A stretch of DNA of 64,000 nt, taken from the NCBI GenBank assembly GCA_037043015.1, contig CM073321.1:26363510-26427509 (forward strand), in the 5' to 3' direction. Below, in pieces: positions 51,341-61,819 of this stretch. Both the position numbers and the translations under genes were made by a program. Every line of letters begins with the position of its first letter. Position 1 is the stretch's first letter. A model generated the notes under the pieces. It was not told where the DNA came from, made no database searches, and saw only the letters and a program-made list of their open reading frames with translations. Source of the stretch: Bryum argenteum (taxonomy: Eukaryota; Streptophyta; Bryopsida; Bryales; Bryaceae).

Positions 51341-52949
51341 AGTACACAATGAAAAAAGGAATCCTATGTTGATTTCTGAAATGCTATGTATTCTTTTTTC
51401 ACGGATACATCTGAACTTTAAATTTTAAGTTCATAACCATTTCGAGTGGACTCCATAAACGTATAGATCTTCACGAATTCAAAGATGTTTCGTACAAATA
51501 CTACTTCAGTATTCATACGTTATGATCTATGAGGCTCTATGAATTAAACTCTGAGCCACATGACCTACAATAGAAACTCTATTCCAATATTGGTTAAAAA
51601 TAGGCTATGAGATTGAAGACTCTGGAATCTTAATTCCTATGTTGATGTTGAATATTGTACCTATATATTCTTTGCAATAAATGTGTGATTTATTCCATGT
51701 CAATAACATCTTCAATCAAAAATGATAAATACAAAATAGATTATTTTGCACATATTAACTATGTGATGTAGAGAAGTGCAACTTGTATCCATGTAAAATA
51801 TAATTGAGAACTACACAATACATACATTAATCCATTATTTTACATCCACACACAATTGTGTTTGCAAAGCTTTGCAACACAAAAACTAGGATTAAAATGA
51901 AATCCACCCCAAATCCTCAAGACCATAAACCCTAAACCCTAAACCCTAAACCCTAAACCCTATATTCTAGAGGCCTACATAGTAATTCATACATCTTTAA
52001 CCAAGAACTTAAATTTTATCCACAAGAGAATGTATCCATTACATACTGTAAATGAAGAAGTGATGGCTCTTCAAAATATCCTATTCCCAAATCAATCAAT
52101 CATAGTATACGAATAATCAATTTTATATAACATCTAATCTTAGTACTAATGTACTATACGTGTACAATATCAAATATGATTAAAAATTTAGAAGTTGATG
52201 CCATTATTGCCATATGTTAAGCAGTTATAGGGTGGGATATTTTCATAAATTTATTTGTCTCCCTATTCATTTCTCTTATTTTATGATTGCAAAATAGTAA
52301 CAATAGAAACTTATTTCTGTTACCTTTGTAAGAGGGAAATAAGTAACTATTCAAATCCATACAATAAGAATAATGCTACAATTAATTTTAAAAAAAGTAT
52401 ATTTGCAAATGAGTTACAATTATATGTACTAGATTATATATATACTCCTAGGTTAGTTGAAGGTTGTCAGACAAAAAATAGCCAATAATAGAATTAATTA
52501 TTTAAGCACAATGTTTTTTATAATAAGTACTACTAAATTAGATACACAACGATGGAGTAATTTCCAAATGCCCATCAAATAATATAGACCATAAAATGTG
52601 GAAAAGTTAAGGCCCAAATAGAAAGTCTAAATATTGACAAACACAGTAATACCAAAGTTATGAAAAGTAAATGCTCACACATGCTCACCTACATTTCATA
52701 TATACTTGGATCTCTCCAATGTTAAACATCAATATACTCTCACCAACGAATATTTAAAATTTATGGAATGTAATCTGAGAGGACTTAAGGCCACCTCTGG
52801 GTACACCCTAGGGGGCAAGCCATGAATGGGGGCCAAAGCATGGCAAAATCTCCTAGTGAGAATGAATAACTTTTGACAAAAGTTGGGAGATAGAAGAAAT
52901 GAATGTGAATCCGTGGGAGCTTGCAATACTAGCACTCACCACTATGAAC
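51341..52949. other. AT-rich DNA; short telomere-type run
   Basis: No gene is supported. It contains the CCCTAAA run noted separately. The open frame at 52255-52488 is AT-rich and unrecognised. Confidence 0.5.
51926..51962. repeat. Interstitial CCCTAAA repeat, about five copies
   Basis: Five perfect or near-perfect tandem copies of the plant-type telomere heptamer CCCTAAA. Runs this short occur inside chromosomes, including as telo-box elements in promoters. Confidence 0.9.
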
Positions 52950-53238
52950 TATGGTGAAACCACCTAAAGGCGGGCAGCCAAGATTCTTGCCTTTATAAAG
53001 ATCTCACCTCCCTTGCATGTACCTCATGCGTACATATTTAGGGTGCCCGCCTTTAGGCTTCTCCTTCTAAAATTTGTATTTCTTTATGTGTGTGCTTTAA
53101 AAAAACACATATATAAAGTTAGCTTGTCTTTTTCTATTCCCTATCCGTGAAAAATAGTAACCCACTCCTTTCTCACACCAAGTATATAGATTCCCTCAAT
53201 TTTCTTTAAGTGCAACGACAATAGGTGGTTTCACCATA
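52950..53238. mobile_element. TA-flanked MITE-like foldback, 289 bp
   Basis: TATGGTGAAACCACCTA (52950-52966) and TAGGTGGTTTCACCATA (53222-53238) are exact reverse complements over 17 bp. The outer TA on each side can be read as a TA target duplication with TIRs starting TGGTGAAACCACC. A second internal pair, CCTAAAGGCGGGCA (near 52963-52976) and TGCCCGCCTTTAGG (near 53043-53056), is also inverted. No coding capacity. A mariner-type (TA) origin is inferred. Confidence 0.55.
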
Positions 53239-53759
53239 AAGGGGCTATGTCCAATATTTTTGAATATATTTTATAATTTCAACCATAGGATCTTGAGTAG
53301 ACTACCATATGTAGTAGTGTGAAATCTTCAACCGTTGGATCATCACTAGATGCGAGATCATAACATTTGAAGTTGAATATGAAACATTTTTTGGCCGTGA
53401 CGATAAAAGGCGAAATGGTGGCCATGGTTGTTAAGGTGTTAGGAAAGAATATTTCAAAAAATAAGAAATAAAAAATAAATGTGTACAAATAAAAAACATG
53501 GACTCTAGTTAATAATAAGAATTGACCCCATGGCCTTGGCTCTCCTTCTAGACATGGGCTTCAACTCCGAAGGACTTCACGACTCGGAAAATTGGCCCGA
53601 CTGAATTGATTGTTAAATGTTTTGTCCAATTCAAGCTAATTGGGCAACATAACTCAAAAAATGAGTGAATTGGCTTGGAGATTTGTTGGCCTTCACTCCT
53701 CTTCCAAAGAGTCCCTTATTATAGATATATTTAAAGCCGATAGTATCTTTGTCATAAAA
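53239..53759. other. Intergenic; nothing recognised
   Basis: AT-rich sequence before the second copy of module U. No gene, promoter or repeat is supported. Confidence 0.4.
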
Positions 53760-53965
53760 CATTCCCGTTTATGACGAAAATATATTCCCGACATTCCCTT
53801 GTCAGAACATTCCCTGTCCATATTGAGACACCACGTGGACCATACAGGCTAAATATAGTAATTTTAAAATTGCAGGTATGCAACGCGAGGAAGTGATCAA
53901 AGTTGTGCAAACGGGGGGTGTTGGGGAGAGGCAAGAGGAGGAGGGGGAAGGGGGGACGCGGAACG
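53760..53965 (+). repeat. Upstream module U, copy 2
   Basis: Second copy of the module described at 50870-51060, with the CACGTG core and GTTGGGGAGAGGCAAGAGGA. It directly precedes the GC array and promoter of the gene at 54512, so it is likely part of that gene's upstream region. Confidence 0.8.
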
Positions 53966-54300
53966 AGTGACCGACCGTTCGCCCGGGGGACGTGGTCGGT
54001 CGCGACCCCGGTCGCCGAGCCGGTCGCCGGTCGCCGGCCCGGTCGGCCGACCGGTCGCCGGTCGCCAGGTCGGTCGGCCGACCGGTCGCCTGTCGCTTGG
54101 ATCGGTTGGCCGGCCGGCATCGGCGGCCCCGATCGACCGATCGGCCGCGCTATCAGGCGGCCCCGATCGACCGATCGGTTGTGCGACCCCGATCGGTCGT
54201 ACTGGCCGGTCGCCGGCCGCTGGATCGCCAATGTGACAACTGTCGTCCGGGATCGGACGGCCAGTGCCAGCTGGCCAATGGCGTCCGATCCCCGGTCGGC
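53965..54300. repeat. GC-rich array upstream of the 54.5-kb gene
   Basis: About 330 bp of GGTCGCCGGTCGCC, GGTCGGCCGACCGGTCGCC and GGCCCCGATCGACCGATCGG (the last at about 54124 and again near 54161). It ends at the TATA-like ATAAATAG at 54301-54308. Confidence 0.85.
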
Positions 54301-54330
54301 ATAAATAGGAGGGGCTCATTCTCCCTTACT
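54301..54330 (+). promoter_or_regulatory. TATA-like box and shared start-region motif
   Basis: ATAAATAG (54301-54308) is followed by GGGGCTCATTCTCCCTTACT. The same pair, ATAAATAG then GGGGCTCATTTCCCTTCACT, stands before the paralogue at 61819 (minus strand, 61958-61930), and a related GGGCCTCATTTCCCCTCAC before the split paralogue. The core promoter is therefore conserved within the family. Confidence 0.65.
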
Positions 54331-54511
54331 CTGGTGAACGGGCTGTACGTTGCGGCTTTTTTTTAAAGCTGCATCAACTGCGTTGCTCAGAGTTCGAGTG
54401 GGTCACCCACGCCCACACTGTGCATACTTGTCGCTGCTGAGAATAGCGCCGAAGTTTTCACGTTCGAGGGGCGAGGCCAAGTCTCCACAACCAAAGGGCG
54501 GCGCTCCAAAA

Positions 54512-55642
54512 ATGGATTGGGAAGCATGGAGTGACCCAAACTGTGTTGCAGAGCCGGGTTGGCGAGAGGAGAGGGCAGACATTTGGAATTGCACCATGTG
54601 CAAGAAGTACGTGAAGATGTATGACATAATCAAGTTATGGCCGCGGCACGAAGCAGAGAAATATGGTCCTTGTCGGGAAGGCCCAGTGAAGAGTTGCAAG
54701 AGCGACCATTTTGCGCACAGATATCATGAAGTCACAATTGCGGTTGGAATCAAGAACACAAGGCCAAAATTGATGTTGTATTCTACCATGGCCATGGTCT
54801 GGGCTGAAATAGTCCTTCACAAGGACATTGACTGGACCACTGTGATAGGTTTGAACGTGCATTTATTGGATCGCAACAACCGATTCATTCCCACAAATTG
54901 GATGGGACCAAGCGATTGTTATACTACGTATTCAGAACGTTCAGCTGATATGGATGCCCAACTTCAACAACATGGAACTCCAAGGGCATATGGTGGCACT
55001 CAGCAAGACTCAAACCATGACGATCGTCAAGCACCAGTATCCTTTGGCACAGGAAGTGAGGGGTATTACCATGGAAACCACCAATTCAGTACTCCGGTGA
55101 GTTATATGCCACCTCATCAGCAAAACGAGTACGGTAGAGGTGGATCTAGTTCGAACTACCCATCTCCAATGTATACAGGAGGTACACATGGTTTAGGAGG
55201 TGAGCAGGGTAGCGGATCCAATGCTCAATGCAACTCAAGCCCAACTCATCCTATAAACCCATACAATCGTGGGAACCAATACGGTACAACATTCGGAAGT
55301 CCCGAGTACCGTAGGCCATCACACCCGAAGGAAATGTACGAGTATGGAGGTCAATATGATAGAAGATCAGACATTGTTGGCTACACAAATTATGGATATG
55401 GTCAGAATGCATACGGAAGTAACGACATGCCTTCAGAACCTTTACTATCTCTTGAGGACGAAGAGGCGAGGTACCAACGAGATCTCCAACAAGCCACACT
55501 TCTAAGTCAGCAGGAATACATTGAACAACTTGAAGCCGAAAGAAACTTTAGGCAAACTTACTTGTTTGGAGAATCTTCTCGAGGACCACCTTCTTACGGT
55601 GGTGCACCAAGTCGTAAACATGATGATGAAGACTCAGATTAA
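54512..55642 (+). CDS. Cys/His-domain, Tyr/Gly-rich family protein (intact paralogue)
   Basis: One exon, 376 residues from ATG 54512; the frame is open upstream to about 54350 but without ATG. Residues ~1-100 carry the family block: WNCTMCKKYVKMYDIIKLWP, then CREGPVKSCKSDHFAH, YHEVTIAVGIKNTRPKLMLY and MAMVWAEIVLHKDIDWTTV. The spacing C-x2-C ... C-x7-C-x3-H suggests zinc binding. The middle is rich in Gly, Tyr, Ser, Gln and Pro and looks disordered; the end is a coiled coil (LEDEEARYQRDLQQATLL, then QQEYIEQLEAERNFR). The N-terminal block is shared with genes at 50155 and 61819, and the C-terminal coiled coil at least with the latter. No known family comes to mind. Module U, a GC array and a TATA-like box lie upstream. 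Confidence 0.72.
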   Translation: MDWEAWSDPNCVAEPGWREERADIWNCTMCKKYVKMYDIIKLWPRHEAEKYGPCREGPVKSCKSDHFAHRYHEVTIAVGIKNTRPKLMLYSTMAMVWAEIVLHKDIDWTTVIGLNVHLLDRNNRFIPTNWMGPSDCYTTYSERSADMDAQLQQHGTPRAYGGTQQDSNHDDRQAPVSFGTGSEGYYHGNHQFSTPVSYMPPHQQNEYGRGGSSSNYPSPMYTGGTHGLGGEQGSGSNAQCNSSPTHPINPYNRGNQYGTTFGSPEYRRPSHPKEMYEYGGQYDRRSDIVGYTNYGYGQNAYGSNDMPSEPLLSLEDEEARYQRDLQQATLLSQQEYIEQLEAERNFRQTYLFGESSRGPPSYGGAPSRKHDDEDSD

Positions 55643-56358
55643 GAATGACAAATCATCATACATAGTGTCATTATAGTGAAGGTTATGTTGTTTTTTGCAA
55701 CGGATAATGTCTACACCATTATCGCCTTGCTAGGGGCCAATTTTGAGGATACTGAAATCCGTATTTTGTTTATGAATGGATTATCCGATATCGGACTATA
55801 TCGTTATATATTAATATACTATGCAATTTGTTATTTCAAGGATTTTATCACGATGTCTTTGTATTTTATACTATGAGTTCACTTGGTGGTAATATTTTCT
55901 TTTGTATGGCTTTAAGCCTTTTCTCACTATTCACACTCTCACCCAACATATGATATGTTATTCAATTCATACAAATTAAGGCATATGTAAGAAAAGTCAT
56001 ATTATGCTTGACTTGACTTCGGACAAACCATTAATATCGCAACTACGCAAGGTTGATGTAATGAAGAAGTTCCACAATTCATTATATATTTTCAAATATT
56101 GTTCATGAAGATTTGGAGATGTTTCTATTGAAGGTATGAAGTAATAAAATCAAATAACAAACAATGGAGAAGAAGTCATTCATTGGAATCATTGCAAGGT
56201 ATATATAAACAAGAATGTACTTGAAGCCGCTACATATAGAAGGCATGTAATACATTTGACTACAAAAAATTTGCCTACATCTACATGAGAACTTCAATGA
56301 AGAATCTAAAAAGCTAATAAAGCCGCAAGAACTAAAAGAAATGCGCATAACTAATTTA
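55643..56358. other. 3' flank; no gene seen
   Basis: AT-rich sequence between two convergent gene ends. A frame at 55676-55876 is hydrophobic and short; I do not call it. Confidence 0.4.
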
Positions 56359-56796
56359 CTAATCATACTTGGTGCGATAATGATCATTTGGCACTGGCCA
56401 ATAGAATGATTCCATGAAGCGGTTGACAACGTGGGTCAACGTATACTTTGCATCAGCGACTATCTCCAAGTATTGGTCAAAAGCATTTGCCAAGTCTTGA
56501 TTGGACCACCGGTCAGGCCCCATTGTACTTTGGCAATTCTCGTAGGCCGTTGACATGCTCTTCTTGAGGATTCGTTGTGCTATTCGTGTCGTAGCAAACT
56601 CCTCCGAAGCGCAATCAAAAAGGGGAATAACGTGAATGTCATCACTCCGTTTGTACAAGTACGCCACCCGAGGATCCACCCAATATCGTGCTTGTAGAGT
56701 ATCAATTCTCTCTTGGGGTTTTGTGAACGTATACAAGGACCTCATATTGTCATCCATGCTCGTGGTTAGCCCCCAATCGCATACTCCAATATACAC
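56359..56796 (-). pseudogene. Kinase-like family, C-lobe fragment
   Basis: Minus strand: VYIGVCDWGLTTSMDDNMRS begins at the magnesium-binding DxG position (here DWG), followed by LYTFTKPQERIDTLQARYWV and a conserved end FMESFYWPVPNDHYRTKYD. It aligns along its whole length with the C-terminal part of the copy at 58540-59025. The N-lobe and the catalytic loop are absent: the match stops just before 56796, where palindrome-rich GC DNA starts. So this copy is 5'-truncated. It points away from the other kinase-like copy. Confidence 0.72.
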
Positions 56797-56820
56797 TCGT
56801 GATTCACAGGTTTGTCAAAT

Positions 56821-56922
56821 CGGTCGACATTCGGGGTAAACCTGGTCCGCGGACGTAGTCCGGACTATGTCGACCGGGACCATAGTCCGGACCATGGTCC
56901 GGGGGGGTAACTCCGAGTTACC
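56821..56922. repeat. Cluster of nested perfect palindromes
   Basis: Within about 100 bp: CGGTCGACAT (56821-56830) with its complement ATGTCGACCG (56867-56876); GTCCGCGGAC (56845-56854); TAGTCCGGACTA (56856-56867); the 16-bp palindrome CCGGACCATGGTCCGG (56887-56902); and GGTAACT with AGTTACC (56906-56922). The cluster lies between two head-to-head kinase-like copies. Confidence 0.88.
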
Positions 56923-56994
56923 CCGGTCCCTGGTAACTTCTGGGGCCGTTGGATCATCCACCTGGCCACATCTCAGCCGTCAAAATTTGATCCC

Positions 56995-57300
56995 CGGTCT
57001 GGCCGACCGACCTCCGGTCGCTCCGTCAGATCGGACTGCGGCCGACCGCAGCAAACCCTAGCCGTCGGATCATTTGTAAGCGCTTGCGGGCCGTTGGATC
57101 GGGCCGCCGTCCGCATGTCCGACGGCCATCGGATCCGGGCGTGGCCGACGGATCGGTCGGCCAGGCGGCCGCGGCCGACGGATCAGTCGGCCAGACGGAT
57201 CGGCCGTCGGCCATCCGGGCGGGCCGTCCGATCGGGCGGGCCGTCCGATCGGGCGGCCAGGCGACGGATCGGCCGTCGGATCCAGGGCCGGCCGTTCGCC
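56995..57300. repeat. GC-rich array upstream of the kinase-like gene
   Basis: About 300 bp of GGCCGACGGATCGG, GGCGGGCCGTCCGATCGG and similar words, ending at the TATA box at 57303. Related to the arrays at 37615, 50380, 51060, 53965 and 61965. Confidence 0.85.
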
Positions 57301-57302
57301 GC

Positions 57303-57310
57303 TATAAAAG
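57303..57310 (+). promoter_or_regulatory. TATA box of the kinase-like gene
   Basis: TATAAAAG, 233 bp before the ATG at 57536, placed directly after the GC-rich array. The leader in between holds T- and A-rich runs. Confidence 0.65.
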
Positions 57311-57535
57311 GCCGACCGGCCTCCATTTCCTCCACTTCTTTTCTCCAATTCTCACGAAGAGAGGATGCGGAGAGTCTCTGGCTGGGAATTCTTGTAATTC
57401 CTGTCCACTGGCTCCTTGTCTTTTGGAGGAAGGAAGTGACTCATTATACAGGGGGAGTTTTTGTTGTTTTTTTTTGAAAAGTTTTTGTAAAAACTTACTA
57501 CACTTTCTTTACATATTTCCTTTTCTCGGATCAAG

Positions 57536-59025
57536 ATGCCAAAGGAGAAGAAGAGGAAGGCTGGTGTAGCCAACTTGTTTGAGAAGTTCGAGGCTCATGA
57601 GGTCCCGGGTGACGCTTGTAAGGCATTCTTGATAGAATTTACCGTCAAATTCTATGAAGCCAATGATCTTCGAGCATTGGAAAGCAAATATGTGAGATAT
57701 CAGGAGGAGGGCATCGAGAAGTTCAAGCTCGAAATTAGAGAACTCATGATAGAAGTGCTTCAAAGATCCGAGGTGGGTAGAGACAGGAGAAACGGGGTTC
57801 ATGTGGTGGATGGATAATAGGGTGAAGGATGCACTCTGGAATCCCAAGGTTGTAATAGCCAAATATGGAAGGATGTTTCGGGAGGGTGATGAGGATTTTG
57901 TTGACGTGGTGAATAGGGCTGATTGTTTTTCTGCCCAAATGAGGGCATTTTCAAAGAATTCACACCGTCGAGGCTCTGGAACATGGTGGCAATCCATTGA
58001 GGGACGACAAACTCAAACCATGCGATTGACTCATTTGGTTACCATTCCGGATACAGCTCAAATCATACGAGTTGACAAAGACGAGGTTGAAGGGACGGTA
58101 TGGTACTATTATCAAAGTTCGCTTTGAAGGTGTTGCGAGGCATTGAACCATTTTGGGAATTTCTTTGCAAAAACTTCCATTCACTTGTTGACACGACCGG
58201 AGTTGGCAAAATTGGAGCATATGAATGAGTCTATGGCGATAAGGATTAGACACCCTGGTGTGATCCGCTTTGTGGCCATTCATCCAGTGAAGAATCAAGG
58301 CTATGCGTTTTGGTGGAATGGCGGGACTATTCGAGAGATGCTGAACCGCGATATGGATTATGGTGACGATGTCTTTGTACATTTGAACTTTGGGAATTAC
58401 CCCGATGACGAGGTTATTCGGGCTCATCAACTGATTCGATTCCGTAAAAAAACGGACAGAGCTTGCTTGGGCGTTGTTGCATATCATGAACGAGGTCCAC
58501 AAGAGCCACCACCTCCATAACGATATATCTTTAGATAATATCCTTCTCCACTTCCCTGCTGATGAATCACGAGTGTATATCGGAGTATGCGATTGGGGCT
58601 TTTCCACAACGGTTCAGGAACCAATGCAATCCCTTTATACATTCACAAAACGTGAGGACATGGTGGAGACCCTGCGAAAACGTTATTGGGTAGATGCACG
58701 AGTGGCGTTCTTGTACAAAGCGGGTGAGGATTTACAGGTTATTCCAAAATACTCGATTGCTTCGGAGGAGTTTGCCACGGCCCGCATAGCACAAAGAATT
58801 AATGGGATGACCATGTCTACGGCGTACGAGAGCTTGCAACGTGGAAACCGAAATACTTCGGTATTCTCCAATGAAGACCTTGCACAAGCTTTCCATCTTT
58901 ACATGGATAGAGTATGCAACGAGAGCCGTGACGGCGCTGGAGGGTTGTCCCATATCATCTCATGCTTTAGCGAAATGTTTCATTGGCCCACGCCTCATGA
59001 GCATTTTCGGACGAATTACGAATAG
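57536..59025 (+). pseudogene. Kinase-like gene with frameshifts
   Basis: ATG at 57536 opens MPKEKKRKAGVANLFEKFEA. The frame changes near 57795, near 58100-58140 and at a seven-A run (58446-58452). The pieces read as a protein-kinase fold: a Gly-rich/nucleotide-loop region with YGTIIKVRFEGV near 58090-58130, HPGVIRFVAIHP, a hinge region, the catalytic loop HHLHNDISLDNILL near 58505-58550 (HxD with Asp and Asn kept; the Arg of HRD is Asn), and VCDWGFSTT (DWG in place of DFG) near 58585. The C-lobe end is unusual: FHWPTPHEHFRTNYE. A related truncated copy lies at 56796-56359. With three single-base shifts, two at or near homopolymers, this is a pseudogene or has sequencing errors. It follows a GC-rich array and a TATA box. 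Confidence 0.72.
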
Positions 59026-60235
59026 GAAAACGTAGAATTTGTTTTACTCATATCGGTTTTATTATAGTTTATGAATTAGTATGCATGTTCTATTTTCACT
59101 CCAACAATACTCTTTGTTTCAAATGTATTGCATGCCTTTCAAATTTTGGCCCACCAAGTACACTTATGTTTATTATAATATTTTGCCCCTTTGCACCATT
59201 TGGATGAGGCCTTTAGGGTAAAGCCCAAAAAAACCTATTGATTCAATTTTTAAGTGTTGGTTGGGTAATTCAAAATTAGCGATTTATCTTCTATTTTTCT
59301 TCTAATATGTTTATAAGCCAATCACTACTGGAATTCGAAAAATATTTAAGTCATAATATTTACCAATTTTACAGTGGCAGCCTCTAGAAATTACCAACAC
59401 AAGCTCAAAATGTATTAGTAAATTATGAATTATATATTTTTAAATTTGTCAAAACTTTAGATTATTGAAAACTTTTAGAAATAAGTTACCTCAAAAATCA
59501 CAAACTTCTACACTCACATAACCCACTTTAAGTTCTTTATAATACGAAATATACGTAACGACGTGCATGTTTTACTATAGTATTGTTTTCGGACCTGCTT
59601 TTAGAAAATAACTTGCATGAATGTCAATCAAGAGGAATGAGGCTCCCAAATTTTGCATGAATTTACTACACTTGATTACATACATGGGAAAAAATATGAC
59701 CAAAATTTTGTTGGTAACAATCTCCAACTCCCCCTTTGCACCGTGGAGACACTGTCTCCGGAGCAAATCCCAAATAAAGTTTTAAACAAAATTTGGATGT
59801 TAGGATCTCGCAAATGATAAACATCCTAAGGTCACTTTTTAAAATAGTAACTTAAAATAGGCTTCGGTTCACGATCTTACGGTTGAATGTATTAAATAGA
59901 TAAAAATAATTCGTACATACTCCGAGAGTACATACACGTAGGAAATCGTAGTTATGAGCAGGAGGTTTCAACTTTCAAGCTTCCAAAAACACTAAAATTC
60001 TTAGTGGTTAATAAATGGAATCATAACATATTTACTCAAATAAATGTGTAATATAGGTCATGGTCCTACATTCCTTATATCATTCATATGATGTCGGTTT
60101 ACCAACAAAACATGGTTAAGAAGGTCTTAAAAAATGACCTCTACCATATGGAGAATAGAGTTCTCATCCAAATACTACATCTACGTACAGTACATTACAA
60201 CATGCCTATATGTAAATGTATAATTACTTTGCATC
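59026..60235. other. AT-rich intergenic DNA; no gene seen
   Basis: AT-rich sequence without coding signal. The plus-strand frame at 60088-60498 is mostly the opposite strand of the next gene. Both flanking genes end here. Confidence 0.45.
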
Positions 60236-61819
60236 CTAGTCCTTATCATCATGTGTTCCACTTGGCCCTGCTTGGTCTGAGAACCGCCCTCGCGAATAAG
60301 CATCATACAAGCGCTGCTCGTCGTAAATACGATCATTTTCAAGCTTGCGGATGTACTCCGCTTGACTTTGAATTGTTGCCTCTCGTAGTTGTCTTTCAAA
60401 CTCTACATCTTCTTCTTCACGAGTTCGGAATGGTGGCGGGGGAGTGTCGTTACTCCCATATGCATATTGGCCATATCCAGGATATGGGTACTGAGTGATA
60501 TGCTCTTCACGATCCTTGTTCGGGTAATTCCAACTGGGCTCGTATTCATCTCTTGCTTGACTTGGAGTACGGTACTTGGGATTGGTAATAGCTCTACCGT
60601 ACTCGCCGTGATGATCATGCGTATCTCTTGGATACGTTGGTCTAAAGCTATCAGGAACCTCAGGTCTTCTACCGTATTGGTTGTGAGCATCGTATGATCC
60701 AGTAGGATACGTTGTGGGGTACCTTTCTCGAATGTTAGGTCCTCTCCCATACTGGCCTCGAGACTCGTATGTGTCCCTTGGATGTGTTGGGATATGGTAC
60801 TCTGGACTACTGGTACCTCTACCATATTGGCCGGGGACATCGTTAGATTCCCGAGGATATGTTGGCGCATAGCTCTCCGCAGCACTCCTTCCACCGTATC
60901 GGCCTCCTGACTCGTATGTATCCCGAGGATATGTTGGCATATATCTTCCTCCAGCATTCGGACTTGTATCGTGTTGGCCTCTGGATTGGTACGTATCCCT
61001 TGGACGCTCTGCCCTATATGTCTCAGGAGTAGTGGTTCCTGGACCGTATATATTGCTACCGGGATAATACCCACCACTTCCTATGCCAAAAGATATTGGT
61101 ACCATACCCCTGTTATTGCTGCGATTATAATTATCTGTTGTGTGACCCCCATATCTCCTCGGAGGTGTATATTGTTGATGTTATGTTTGACCCTCGTATC
61201 CCCTCGGAGGTGTATCTTGTTGATGTTCTGTTTGACCCTCGTATCCCCTCGGAGGTGTATCTTGAGAAATTCGAGTTTGACCTCCATATCTCCTTAGAGG
61301 TGTACTTTCTTCATCTTGAACTTCCGACATCTCCGTATATGTCCGATTCGACCAAAGGGGCATACAATCACTGGGTCCAAGCCAACTAGTTGGTATGAAA
61401 TCATTGCTCCGATCCAATTCGGCAACATTCAAACCTGCCACGGTGCTCCAATTCACGTTCTTATGTAGAACGATTTCTGCCCAAACCATAGCCATGTTGG
61501 AATATAACATGATTTCCGGCCTAGTATTCCGTACTCCAACGGCAATGGTCACTTCATGATATCAAAGCGTGAAATGTTGACTTGTGCAACTGCTGGCTAG
61601 ACCTTCGCATCGTGGCCCCGATATAATCGCTAGATTTCTTGGCCATAACTTCATGAGGTGTTTCATCTTCACATATCGCTTGCACATGGTGCAATTCCAA
61701 ATTCTCGCCGGTTCATCTTCCCATCCATCTTCGGCGACACAATTTGGATCATCAGTTGCTACCCAGTCCATCTCCGGGGCCTTGCCCTTGGGTGCACTAG
61801 TACGTCGTTCCCTCGGCAT
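60236..61819 (-). pseudogene. Cys/His-domain family paralogue with Tyr-rich tandem repeats
   Basis: From ATG 61819 the frame spans 528 codons to the stop at 60236. Residues ~17-90 carry the family block (WNCTMCKRYVKMKHLMKLWP, CEGLASSCTSQHF, YHEVTIAVGVRNTRPEIML). A run of GYEGQTEHQQDTPPR-type units (11 codons) follows at 61300-61160, then longer units of about 24 residues with PTYPRDTYESRGQYGR. The C-terminus is the same coiled coil as in the 54.5-kb gene (GYGQYAYGSND, then EFERQLREATIQSQAEYIR). Two in-frame stops occur: TGA at about 61564-61562, where the paralogue has Arg, and TAA at 61183-61181 in one repeat where other units have Glu. No frameshift is present. The product would be disordered and Tyr-rich. 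A GC array and ATAAATAG precede it. Confidence 0.72.

Noticed and set aside
53752-54366. Overlapping open frames in four phases through the GC array
   Set aside because: Low-complexity CG-rich words lack stop codons; no phase has a family match.
57026-57477. Open frames through the GC array upstream of the kinase-like gene
   Set aside because: Same artefact; the TATA box at 57303 lies inside these frames.
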